NCBI GenBank assembly: GCA_010027825.1
Contig: RGUK01000050.1
Span: 1 to 8,850 of the forward strand
DNA: 8,850 bases
From: a bacterium
GTDB taxonomy: Bacteria; Dependentiae; Babeliae; Babeliales; RVW-14
Reading direction: 5' to 3'
This document shows, one piece after another, positions 1 to 8,000 of this stretch (position 1 is its first letter; every line of letters starts with the position of its first letter). Under the pieces are notes generated by a model. That model did no database searches. It was not told where the DNA came from and was given only the letters and a program-made list of their open reading frames with translations. Both the position numbers and the translations under genes were made by a program.

Positions 1-1777
1 CGGCTGCAGCGTCTTCTGGTTTGTTCAACACGGTACGGATTGTCTGCAGGACGTCGCCCTGACGATAGGGAATCTTTGTCCCGAAAGTCTCAAGGGCTAC
101 CTGTCTGACAGAGTTTTCGGTGAACCACCTTGCGACTTCCTGGTTGACTCGCTCCGGGGTATCCTGGCCGACACGGGCTAGGTTCTCCTTGACGATTTCT
201 ACCATGACAGGCCGGGTCTGCTGGACGTGCTCTGCTATCTGCTGGACGTTCTGTGGACCGAGTTTCTCTGCCAGCTTCGCGGCGTCTTTCAGGTCCTCGC
301 CAGTCACGGAAGTATTTCTAATTACAGAAGTGTTAAGGATAGTATCTACTCCCTCAAACTGCTCCTGCGCTTTGGTCGCCGCTTCTTCCAAAAACTTCGG
401 TTTTGCCTTCTGCAGAAGTCTACTTGTCTTCGCGGCTGCACTGCCAATCAGTCCCACAGTTTCGCTTGCCAGCTTTACACTACCAAGTACACCTCCGCCT
501 ACCAACAATGCCGTGGTAGCTCCTGCTACTTCCTTGCCTGACTCTGCCTGTGCTGCTCCACCGAGTGCTAGCTCTCCTGCGACTGCTCCTGCTTTGGCTG
601 CCGCAGTTGCAGCAGTGCCCAGTTTGGCGGCTTTGGCGGCCAGCTCTGCTGCCTTGACTCCGGCTGATGCGACCTTGAATCCTCCGACAAACTCTGCAGC
701 CCGGACAAGCCCGGACCGTTTAGCATCGGCGAGAGTACGCAGGTCTTCAAGAGCTCCTCGCATCTTTGGATTTGCTTGGGTCTCGACTGCTAACTTCTGT
801 GGTAATCCAAGGCCTACCATGTTAGACAGGGTACCACCGACGTACTTTGCAAACTCTGCTGCTTCGCCTACAAAGTCTCTTCTTTTAGCCTCAGGAGTTC
901 CGAGGAATGAAGACCAGCCCTCCAGAGAGGAAACAGGAACATTGTGGATTCTTGCCAAGGCAGTCAACTCGGAAGGCAGGACTCGGATTTCCTCTGCCTT
1001 GCCGGAAATCATTGTCTCCTGTGCTTGCTTTAACGCTTCTTCATCGAGGGTCTTTTTCTCTTCTGGAGTGACTACTTGCTGCATTTCTTTTTGGAGAGCC
1101 TCAACGTCCTTTCTTGTTCGGAAAGGCTCAAAGACGTCCTTCTCCTTTTGCGGCGCTACTGGTGCTTTCATTGCTACCGGAGCGGGAGCTGCAGGCTTAG
1201 CTAATTCGGATAGAATAACTGCAGCTTCTTCTTTTCTACGCTTAACCAGGCCAGGCTGGACAGTACCATTTTTGTCTCTAGTAAATTGTTGTAGCTTGTC
1301 GGCAAACTCTTCCCATCTACCCTCTTTGGCTAGGGGATAGAGACTGCTCTTCTTAAAACCAGTCCGACCTAGATTGTAAACAATACTGACCAGAGCCGGA
1401 TTGTCTGGCAGGCCTTCTCCTTTTAGAAAGGGAATCTCTGTTTCATTCAAGCGTTGACTTAACTTTTGTTCTTCTATTTCTTTTGTTGTCTTTGTTGCAG
1501 GCGTGACGTCTGCCCCGGTACGACCGTAGCCGACCGTCACTACACCGCCGGTATCTTTGTAAGCCTTCTCTTTGAATCCCTCGAACTGCCGAAGCATAGC
1601 CTTACTACGCTCGGTATTATTCGGCTTCTGACCAAACTCTGCTTCCAGTGCCTGCAGCTCTGCTTGTTCTTCTGGTGTCAGGCCGGGTGCTGCGGGGGCA
1701 GCCTTCGCAGGGGCGGCTTGGCCAAACTCCGCCTCGAGTGCGTCTAGCTCTGCTTGTTCTTCAGGAGTTAAAGCCAT
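1..1777 (-). CDS. GH24 lysozyme-domain virion/ejection protein (3' end outside window)
   Basis: The frame is open from ATG at 1777 to the left edge: 592 codons with no stop, so the C-terminus is missing. Residues 53-195 form a phage-type GH24 lysozyme domain, which cleaves the glycan strands of peptidoglycan. The catalytic pattern E-8aa-D-5aa-T is exact (E66, D75, T81, followed by VGYG). The later family blocks ALVSIVYNLG (about 128-137) and GLVKRR (176-181) are also present. Two copies of an 18-residue repeat precede the domain (residues 3-20 and 33-50). After it come a Pro/Ala linker (about 193-208), charged helical sequence, and an Ala/Gly-rich weakly hydrophobic stretch (about 365-450). 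No signal peptide or N-terminal anchor is seen. A free endolysin is normally 150-180 residues, so the size and position after other virion-type genes favour a T7 gp16-like ejection protein that opens the wall during DNA entry. The GH24 call is firm; the ejection role is inferred. No cysteine is seen in the visible part. Confidence 0.9.
   Translation of the reverse strand, partial: MALTPEEQAELDALEAEFGQAAPAKAAPAAPGLTPEEQAELQALEAEFGQKPNNTERSKAMLRQFEGFKEKAYKDTGGVVTVGYGRTGADVTPATKTTKEIEEQKLSQRLNETEIPFLKGEGLPDNPALVSIVYNLGRTGFKKSSLYPLAKEGRWEEFADKLQQFTRDKNGTVQPGLVKRRKEEAAVILSELAKPAAPAPVAMKAPVAPQKEKDVFEPFRTRKDVEALQKEMQQVVTPEEKKTLDEEALKQAQETMISGKAEEIRVLPSELTALARIHNVPVSSLEGWSSFLGTPEAKRRDFVGEAAEFAKYVGGTLSNMVGLGLPQKLAVETQANPKMRGALEDLRTLADAKRSGLVRAAEFVGGFKVASAGVKAAELAAKAAKLGTAATAAAKAGAVAGELALGGAAQAESGKEVAGATTALLVGGGVLGSVKLASETVGLIGSAAAKTSRLLQKAKPKFLEEAATKAQEQFEGVDTILNTSVIRNTSVTGEDLKDAAKLAEKLGPQNVQQIAEHVQQTRPVMVEIVKENLARVGQDTPERVNQEVARWFTENSVRQVALETFGTKIPYRQGDVLQTIRTVLNKPEDAAA
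1628..1771 (-). repeat. Two-copy 18-residue coding repeat before the lysozyme domain
   Basis: Codons 3-20 and 33-50 of the lysozyme gene encode LTPEEQAELxALEAEFGQ twice, 30 residues apart, with D12 replaced by Q42 as the only amino-acid difference. At the DNA level the copies differ at about 12 of 54 positions, nearly all synonymous. The peptide has thus been kept while the DNA diverged, which argues for a functional short helix such as a docking motif. The copies are joined by an Ala/Pro linker. Confidence 0.9.
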
Positions 1778-1782
1778 TGGTC

Positions 1783-3375
1783 TTATCCTCCTTTTTGTTT
1801 AGCGGCTTTTAGTGCACGTAGTTCTTCGAGTCTTTTTCTGTCCGCGTCTGCCGGCGCTGCGGCGCCGGGAGCGGCTGGAGCAGCCTGCTGCCCTGGTCTA
1901 TACTTTTTCAAAATATTATCCAGTGTAGTAGCTTCTTCGCTGGATAAAAGTGCTTCAAAAGAGTCATACGTTTTTCTAAACCAACCTTTACCCATTTCGT
2001 CTTTTATTGCTTTAATATCTTCATCTGGTAAACCTGCCTCAAAACCGAAACGCTTTACGTCTCCTGGTTTTTTATTTTCGACTGCTTTTAGTAGTTGAGA
2101 ATATGCTTTGTTTTGTTTTTCAAGAGCTTTACTCTCTGCTATGGTTTTGGCAGCACCGGCTGCCTGACTTTGCTTAGCCTTCTGCGCTTCTAGCTTCTCA
2201 CGGCTTAACTTCTGAGTTTCCTCAAATTCGTACTTCCGCCGGGCCTCTCGCTCGGTCTCTTGCTTCTCGTGGGCCTCGAGTTTGTACTTCTCGTTCAGCG
2301 CATCCATCTGAATCTTAAAGTCCTTCTGCAGCCTGTCGAGCTCTCCGGCCCAGTCAGTCTTCGGACCCTTCGAGAAGTCAACAGCGTACGGCGAGCCACG
2401 GTTCAACAAAGCATTCGCCCCGATAGCCGTGACAAGCCCGTTCATGATTGTCTCGGTAAGACGGAGTAATTCTATTCTAGCTTTGTCTTGTTTGTATTCT
2501 TCTTGTAGGATTTCTCCAAGACTCTTCTGCGCCTTGGCAACCTGCTCAACTTGTTGCACAACGACGGCCTTCTGCTCGGGAGTCACTGCACCCTGCGCTT
2601 CAGCCTTGTCGGCCAAGCCTTTGACGTCTTCTACCTTGTCGATTCCAGATTCCTTGATAACTACAGGTGCGTTGGCTTCCTTAGAGAATCCCGCACCGAG
2701 ACCTACCAGCCCTGCCGCTGCAGCTTTCTTGGCCATAGACATCTGTTGTGGCTTCGGCGCGGTTGCTGCTTCGAGCATTTTTTGACTAGGAGTCTGGCTC
2801 ATTTTTGCAGCTTCTGTTTGGCCTTCTGGTAAAGCTAGGCGAGGTTGGATAGTTGTAGCATCCTCTGCTGCTCTGCCCATTTTTGTTTGCAGACTTGTCA
2901 TTCTAGGTGAATCTAAAACTTCTGGTTCTATGACTGCTTGACCTTCTAAGGCTCCTGCTTGTTTTGTAGATACAGGAACAGGTAATGCCTCACCTTGCTC
3001 TCCTACACGAGGAGCCATAGTAAAGCCTTTACCGCGAGTTAGACCGTCGACTGGACCTGTAATTTCTACTTGTCCTTTTGCAGATGGAGGAACCTGGCCA
3101 CCGCCTACATCGCGAGTACGACCTAGAAGCGTGTTAACTTCGGTCTGTACACTTTCAATAGTTCCGCCAAGCTTATCTACAATGGACTTTAGTAAGTCTT
3201 TACCGCCCTTGACTCCGCCTTTTCCGACGCCTTTCTGTACTACGTCATCTAGCGCCTCGACATCGAAGCCAGTCTTGGTAGCCAGCGTTTCTAGCTGGTC
3301 TCCGCTTTTAGCTTGTTTAAGTAGGTCAATTACTTCTTCGGCTGCTTTTGCACCGAGCTTTGCTTCGCCTGCCAT
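1783..3375 (-). CDS. Helical coiled-coil virion protein, candidate ejection protein (530 aa)
   Basis: I do not recognise a named family. The protein has 530 residues, is rich in Ala, Lys, Glu and Gln, and has no cysteine. The N-terminal ~60 residues look helical. Residues ~60-210 are Gly/Pro-rich and probably extended. Residues ~213-233 form a short Ala/Gly/Leu stretch (AAAAGLVGLGAGF), and ~302-327 a second weakly hydrophobic segment (ETIMNGLVTAIGANALL). Residues ~342-407 are a strongly charged coiled coil. The C-terminus has an Ala/Pro linker and then a short basic helix (RLEELRALK). The start is ATG with AGGAGG 8 bases upstream. It lies between the glycine-zipper protein and the lysozyme-domain protein, the place held by gp15 in T7, so a role as an internal ejection protein is plausible. 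This is inference from order and composition; a scaffold or tail-assembly protein remains possible. Base composition changes in blocks along the gene. Confidence 0.85.
   Translation of the reverse strand: MAGEAKLGAKAAEEVIDLLKQAKSGDQLETLATKTGFDVEALDDVVQKGVGKGGVKGGKDLLKSIVDKLGGTIESVQTEVNTLLGRTRDVGGGQVPPSAKGQVEITGPVDGLTRGKGFTMAPRVGEQGEALPVPVSTKQAGALEGQAVIEPEVLDSPRMTSLQTKMGRAAEDATTIQPRLALPEGQTEAAKMSQTPSQKMLEAATAPKPQQMSMAKKAAAAGLVGLGAGFSKEANAPVVIKESGIDKVEDVKGLADKAEAQGAVTPEQKAVVVQQVEQVAKAQKSLGEILQEEYKQDKARIELLRLTETIMNGLVTAIGANALLNRGSPYAVDFSKGPKTDWAGELDRLQKDFKIQMDALNEKYKLEAHEKQETEREARRKYEFEETQKLSREKLEAQKAKQSQAAGAAKTIAESKALEKQNKAYSQLLKAVENKKPGDVKRFGFEAGLPDEDIKAIKDEMGKGWFRKTYDSFEALLSSEEATTLDNILKKYRPGQQAAPAAPGAAAPADADRKRLEELRALKAAKQKGG
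1787..1793 (-). promoter_or_regulatory. Shine-Dalgarno site of the lysozyme gene
   Basis: AAGGAGG lies 9 bases before the ATG at 1777 and sits inside the last codons (Lys-Gly-Gly) of the upstream 530-residue gene. That gene's stop is 5 bases before the ATG, so translation is probably coupled. The site decides the start of the lysozyme gene. Confidence 0.88.
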
Positions 3376-3383
3376 ACCGGGAG

Positions 3384-3389
3384 CCTCCT
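3384..3389 (-). promoter_or_regulatory. Shine-Dalgarno site of the 530-residue gene
   Basis: AGGAGG is 8 bases before the ATG at 3375. It partly overlaps a 12-base perfect palindrome (3386-3397), which has no loop and so is a poor hairpin. It supports the start at 3375. Confidence 0.85.
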
Positions 3390-3397
3390 AATTAGGA
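3386..3397. repeat. 12-base perfect palindrome
   Basis: TCCTAATTAGGA equals its own reverse complement and overlaps the ribosome site of the 530-residue gene. It could be an operator half-pair or chance; there is only one copy in the window. Confidence 0.35.
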
Positions 3398-3437
3398 CTG
3401 CACCAGCCTAGCATTTCTCAGGGATTAGCGCTACCCC

Positions 3438-4250
3438 TTATTTGCCAATTGTTGAGGCTGCCCCGCCGATTCCCGAGCCAATAGAGCTACCTAAAGCGGC
3501 ACCGGCTGGGTTCATGGTAATAACACCACCTATGACTGCCCCGGCAACTCCACCGATGGCAGACCACATACTTGCGCGATTCTGGGCACCTGCCTTTTCC
3601 TTGGCCGCCTTTTCCTTGGCTGCAGACGAGGCACGGGCAAGGGCGAGCTTGACTTCTTGATTCAGGGCCGATTGCTCTCCTGCGTAGGCATTCCTCAGTT
3701 CTTGTTCGATTTTCTGCTGGGCGACCTGCATGAGCCGGAGCCGACGCTCGCTCATCTGGGAGATAGTCTGCTCGTAGTCCTGCATGGCCTCGACGTCTTT
3801 TGCATGGGTGACTGCATAATCCAAAAGTTGCCGCTCGTTAAACACTGTCCTACCGAGTTCGTCCTGCTCGAAACGCAGGGAGGAGTCGAATAGGTCCTGC
3901 TTGGTTGTCATACCTAACTTAGTCAAAGTATCTTCTGCTTTGCGAAGGGAGGTATTCAGGGCAGTGCGGCGCTGGTTCAGGACTTCTCTTTGTCCTAGAA
4001 CTGCCTGTGCTTGCTCTTGCCTGACCTGCCCTTCTTGGAGTTGCATCTGGGTCTGCTGTGCTTTCTGCATTGCCTGTGCTTGCTGCTGCACGGCCTCAGC
4101 CCCGGCTGCGCCAATCTGTGCACGAGTCGGAGCTACAGCTCCTGGAGCCGTACCGAGTCCCTGCATTGCGGACTGAAGACGGGTCTTGCTTGCTTCTGCA
4201 GCAGCTTGGTCCATGCCTTGCAGCGGTGGTCGCATTGCTCGGAGTCCCAT
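3438..4250 (-). CDS. Coiled-coil protein with glycine-zipper hydrophobic C-terminus, candidate ejection protein (270 aa)
   Basis: No family is recognised from sequence alone. The protein has 270 residues: an Ala/Gly/Pro-rich N-terminus (1-60), a Gln-rich helical stretch (~60-90), a charged helical core (~90-215), a short Ala/Lys repeat (KEKAAKEKA), and a hydrophobic Gly/Ala-rich tail at ~228-268 with spaced glycines (G233-G237-G241; G250-G254-G258-G262). Such glycine zippers pack helices in membranes. Small helical proteins with a membrane-active segment occur right after the nozzle gene in T7-like phages (gp14, outer-membrane pore), so the protein may insert in the host envelope during DNA entry. 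This is inference. The start is ATG at 4250, 3 bases after the stop of the previous gene, with a GAGGG ribosome site 7 bases away. A second Met at codon 6 is a weaker alternative. No cysteine is seen. Confidence 0.85.
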   Translation of the reverse strand: MGLRAMRPPLQGMDQAAAEASKTRLQSAMQGLGTAPGAVAPTRAQIGAAGAEAVQQQAQAMQKAQQTQMQLQEGQVRQEQAQAVLGQREVLNQRRTALNTSLRKAEDTLTKLGMTTKQDLFDSSLRFEQDELGRTVFNERQLLDYAVTHAKDVEAMQDYEQTISQMSERRLRLMQVAQQKIEQELRNAYAGEQSALNQEVKLALARASSAAKEKAAKEKAGAQNRASMWSAIGGVAGAVIGGVITMNPAGAALGSSIGSGIGGAASTIGK

Positions 4251-4253
4251 GGT

Positions 4254-5039
4254 TTAGCCCTCTTTCTTTTCCGGTGTCTTAGGTCGGTCCTTCATATACT
4301 GAAGTCCGCCGCTGATAACTTCCTTGGCACCTTGTGCTATCATGGATATCTGGGCAGCCTCGCTTTCTTGCATGACAAGCTTCAAGGCAGTATCCAAGTC
4401 GATATTCTCTAGCAAGGCTGCAAACTCTCGTTCGTCCCCTGCTAGCTTTCTCTTGAACGATATGTCAGACTTCAGCAAGTCCAGTTCCTCTTTGAAAAGG
4501 GTCTCGGTCAAAGCTTCCTTAAATTGGACTGCGTTGTCGAGTCTCCTTTTCCTTCCCTCGATTTCCAATTGGTCCACGTACTTCTTATTCGAGAGACGCA
4601 TCCCAAAGAGTGCCTGCTCCATGCGTGCTTTGTCCTTGCCGAGCTCGAGTTTAGCACGTCCTTGTTCGAAGTCCTGCAAAATAGCCAGACTCCGGTTCAT
4701 CAGTTCCTGCGAGGCGTTAACCTGACGCTCGTCCATCTCCTGCAGATTAAACTTAAACTGCTGTTCTTGCTCTGCTCTTTGTAGCTCAGCGCCGGCTTGC
4801 AATTGCCGACCTTGTTCTTGCAAGACTTGCTGTCCTGTCTGAGCTTCCTGCAGCGCGACTTGCTCTGGAATAATATCTTCTTGAATTGGGCCTGCCTGCC
4901 GCTCTCGGCCAGTCGCCGCTTGCTGGACCGCACGAAGCGCCTGCGTGGTCCCACCAAGGGATGCCAACGCGGACGGCTGTCCTGCTTGCGGTTGCAAGGC
5001 TCCTCCGAGTGGGGCTGGGATGTTCCTATTGATTGCCAT
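4254..5039 (-). CDS. Gln/Ala-rich coiled-coil virion protein (261 aa)
   Basis: I do not recognise the family. The protein has 261 residues and no cysteine or tryptophan. Residues 1-60 are low-complexity (Ala, Gly, Gln, Pro) and probably disordered. From ~60 to ~215 it is almost continuously helical and charged, first Gln-rich (QEAQTGQQVLQEQ), then with Leu/Glu/Lys/Arg heptad character. Residues ~225-250 are more amphipathic (QISMIAQGAKEVISGGLQYM), and the last ten are Lys/Pro/Glu-rich. The layout (disordered N-terminus, Gln-rich helix, helical core, amphipathic C-terminus) parallels the next gene, so the two may be diverged relatives or partners. The ATG at 5039 follows the stop of the nozzle-like gene by 13 bases. 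A role as a small internal virion or ejection protein is inferred from position only. Confidence 0.83.
   Translation of the reverse strand: MAINRNIPAPLGGALQPQAGQPSALASLGGTTQALRAVQQAATGRERQAGPIQEDIIPEQVALQEAQTGQQVLQEQGRQLQAGAELQRAEQEQQFKFNLQEMDERQVNASQELMNRSLAILQDFEQGRAKLELGKDKARMEQALFGMRLSNKKYVDQLEIEGRKRRLDNAVQFKEALTETLFKEELDLLKSDISFKRKLAGDEREFAALLENIDLDTALKLVMQESEAAQISMIAQGAKEVISGGLQYMKDRPKTPEKKEG
4258..4263 (-). promoter_or_regulatory. Shine-Dalgarno site of the 270-residue gene
   Basis: AGAGGG is 7 bases before the ATG at 4250. It lies within the end of the preceding gene, whose stop is 3 bases before the ATG. This tight spacing predicts translational coupling. Confidence 0.75.
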
Positions 5040-5049
5040 TGTTTAGTCT

Positions 5050-5054
5050 TCCTT
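5050..5054 (-). promoter_or_regulatory. Shine-Dalgarno site of the 261-residue gene
   Basis: AAGGA lies about 10 bases before the ATG at 5039, and its first two bases lie in the stop codon of the upstream gene. It is weaker and slightly farther away than the sites of the two larger downstream genes. Confidence 0.6.
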
Positions 5055-8000
5055 AAAATGAAATAAACAGGCTATTAGCGCGTTGAGCTAAAGCTGCATA
5101 TCGGGTTCGTGCCAACTGACTGCCAGGGTCTGCTCCCTTATTAGCTTCCGCTCTTGTTTTATATTCTTTTCCCATATCATCTAATCTTTTTCTAATCCCA
5201 TTGCGGTCCGCAGGAGTTAGATAAGTACTAACACCGGAGTCTTTCAATAGTTGCATTGCATCCATTGCACCATCAGGATTTTTCTTTCTATGGTTATCAT
5301 CAAAAAGGAATGCAGCCAACTGTCCAGCCATGTTAGTTTGGATTTCTTTCATCTTATTCTGCGCTTCAGGGAAAGAGATAAGTCCTTCAGTAGCCTGTCT
5401 TCGCAGTGTTTCTACTTGCGATTTAATTTTAGCAAAGACTTCTGCACCACGTGTGCCTAGGTGGTCTTTCCTGTCTGCAAGTCCTTGTACTATTTTCTCG
5501 AAGCTGGCATCGTAAGCTTTGGATACTTCGAGATAGCTGTTTTTTTCCTTGGTAGTTTTATTAGCTTCACGGACTTTGTCGACGGCATCATTGTTTATTG
5601 TGCTGTTAATCTTTCCTTTAATGTCTGCCAGCAGCTTAGACAGCCGTACGGCTTCTTGTCTGTCCTTGGGTCCGCCAGTTCGTAGTGTAGTAATCTTGTC
5701 AGTCAATGCTTTGAGTGCGTCAAATCCTGATTTAATATTTTTCTCTTCTACAGCAAACTCTGAAGCAAAAGACATAACAATCTTGTTTACTTCTTTGGCG
5801 TAATCTACATCCGTGTAATCAGCGTCAAAAGTAGGAGTAAGAGTAATGCCTGCCGTAGAAGAGGTCTCAGTAATCCAGTCTTTATTTTCCGTTGCCTGAA
5901 AAGCTTCCATGAGTTGTCCGGCTTCTTGGTCATCCTTTGCCGCTGCAACAATCTGGTCGAGGAAAGTCGTGGAGAACTTCTTCGCAGATTCTGTCGGTAA
6001 TTTAGAAAGGGCAGACAGGGCTACGCTGCGCTTGGCTTTATCTGGCATAGTCAGGACGTAGGCCATTGTAGGCGCTGTAGCGTACAGGCCCTTGGCGGGA
6101 GCATCGCCGGCTGCAGGACTACCAAGCCAGTCTGCCCAGGCTACATCCTTAGCATTATTCCAACCAGGAATTATACTGTCCATGAAGGTCTTGTGTGTCG
6201 TGACCAAGTCTGCCAAGTTGTCCGCAAAGACTTTGTTATTAGCGACAAACTTTTCAGTACCCTTGAGAAGCTCGTTACGGACTGGCACAAGGGCTGCCTT
6301 GTTATTTGTAATCCATTTAGCTAGGTCTGCGTCTGTCGAAGCAAGCTTTGTCAGCTCCTCTTCTGAATTGAGTGCCGTAGCGATGGTAGCTTTCAGCTTA
6401 GGGTCTGACATGAGTTCGGAGACCTTGACTGCCTGACCACCGACGACTACGGTGTCTCCCGCTGCCACCTGCGCTTCAAGGTTGTTGGTCTTCTCTTCGA
6501 TAGAGGTCACTCCGACTGCACCCATCTCGGCCAGGCGCTGCCGTGCAAAGTCCTTCTCGGTCATGCTGTAGCTTGGGTCTTGCAGTACGTCGCGAAGAAT
6601 TTCAACGTCTTGGAAGTTCCGAGTCTTCCAGGCTTTCAGCTGTGCCCGGACTTCTCCAAGAGTCATCTCGCCAAACTTAGCATCGCCAAACTTAGCATCG
6701 TCGATACCAAGAATTGCAGCTGCATCGTCTACATTGTTAGATGGGTCAGCAAATCGCTTAAATTCGTCAGGCAAGTCTTTCATTTTGACATCAGAGAAGT
6801 TTTGCAAAACTGCAGACATTTGTTTCTTGAGGTCATCGACTGTAGTCTGCGTGAAGAATGGCGCAAGATTTGTAGCTAGGGTAGTTGTACTATCTGTAAT
6901 GCTTGCATCAATTTTTAGAGCAGAGAGAGCTGCACTAACGTCTTCAGGAGTGGCTGTTCCATCTCTGAGTTTAGCCACGGCATTAACAGCTTTATCCACG
7001 GATGCTTTGTCTGTAATACCAAGGCTAGCCAGTCTTTCAGTAATTGCACTTGCATTAGGCGCATTTACTGCGGATATTTGACCCTGCGCGGCAGTCTTCA
7101 GCTGTGTGCGAATATACTCTGGGACGCGATTCTCAAGAGAGCCTAAGCCCTCGAGGACGTTCATTTTCTCTTGCAAGGATTCGACAGAGTAACGTGCTCT
7201 ACCGTTTGTACGCTCTGACTCTCCAAGCAGGTCTTTAGTCCTAGTACGCTCCATGAGAGTGTCCTGCACCATAGCACGAATCTGGTTCGGGGTGCCTGCC
7301 ATCTTAGCGACGTCCTGCGACGCGCCGATGCCTTGCGCCCCTAGCGGAGTCGGCGGTGCCGCTGACAGACCTTGCTGTCTTGCAAGCTCTTCGCCGGACA
7401 ACTCTTGGAGAGTCCCTCCTTCCGTCCCCAGACCGGCCACGCGGAACGAAAGTCCGGTGACCTGGAGTGGGGTGTGCAGGCCATTATCACTGATTTTCGT
7501 CTGGAAGTAAAGGCTCTTCGGATTCCTAGCCGCATAGCGTAGGGTAACTTGTTTGTACGGAGTTAGCGTTGACAATCCATCCGGCTTGTTAGGCACGTCT
7601 AAGTAAAACGGGTCCAACGGAACAAAGCTATCTACAAGATTAACACCCATGCCGACAGAGGCTGAGTTAACATCAACTGACCCTTCCAGGAGTTGCGGAA
7701 TACGGTAATGCACAAGAAGATGCAACACACGTTTGCGGATTGCCGAATCACCGAAGTCCAGGGCACGGAATGTCGCGGAGCATTCGATAGCCGCACCGTC
7801 GTCTGCGTAGTCGTACTTTGAGTTGCCGGACGCTACTTGGTAAACTCGACCGGATGTGGTGCAGAAGAATGCGTCTTCCAAGAGATTGCACCAACCGGTG
7901 GCTGCATGGTTTGTATAGCGAGTCCAGGAACCATAGGAGTTCTTTGTGTCTTCTTTTGTGTAGTCGTACACGAGAACGTCAGACGGAACCTTCTGGCCTG

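Larger units (their letters stand above)
3376..3437 (-). other. Longest intergenic gap (62 bases)
   Basis: This is the only gap over 15 bases. On the coding strand it holds TAGCGCTA (an 8-base palindrome), the 12-base palindrome TCCTAATTAGGA and the Shine-Dalgarno site. I see no convincing -35/-10 pair, no T7-like promoter, and no GC-rich hairpin followed by a T-run. If the operon has an internal control point it would most likely be here, but nothing proves one. Confidence 0.4.

Noticed and set aside
120..1340. 406-residue plus-strand open frame starting with GTG
   Set aside because: It is antisense to the lysozyme gene, whose opposite strand carries an exact GH24 motif and a strong ribosome site. 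The plus-strand product is Ser/Ala/Thr-rich with no recognisable domain, as expected of a shadow frame.
1..1777. Lysozyme gene as a free holin-endolysin lysis cassette
   Set aside because: The protein is over three times the usual endolysin length, no holin or spanin-like gene lies beside it, and it sits among virion-type proteins. A tail- or capsid-carried enzyme fits better.
2260..2832. Several overlapping plus-strand frames of 69-118 residues
   Set aside because: All are antisense to the 530-residue gene, overlap each other in different frames, and lack ribosome sites.
3376..3437. Possible promoter or terminator in the 62-base gap
   Set aside because: No paired -35/-10 boxes, no T7-like promoter, and no stem followed by a T-run. 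The palindromes are short and loopless.
4011..4412. 133-residue plus-strand open frame rich in Leu and Cys, resembling membrane segments
   Set aside because: It spans a gene junction antisense to two well-supported genes. Its hydrophobic look comes from reading Gln/Ala-rich helix codons backwards.
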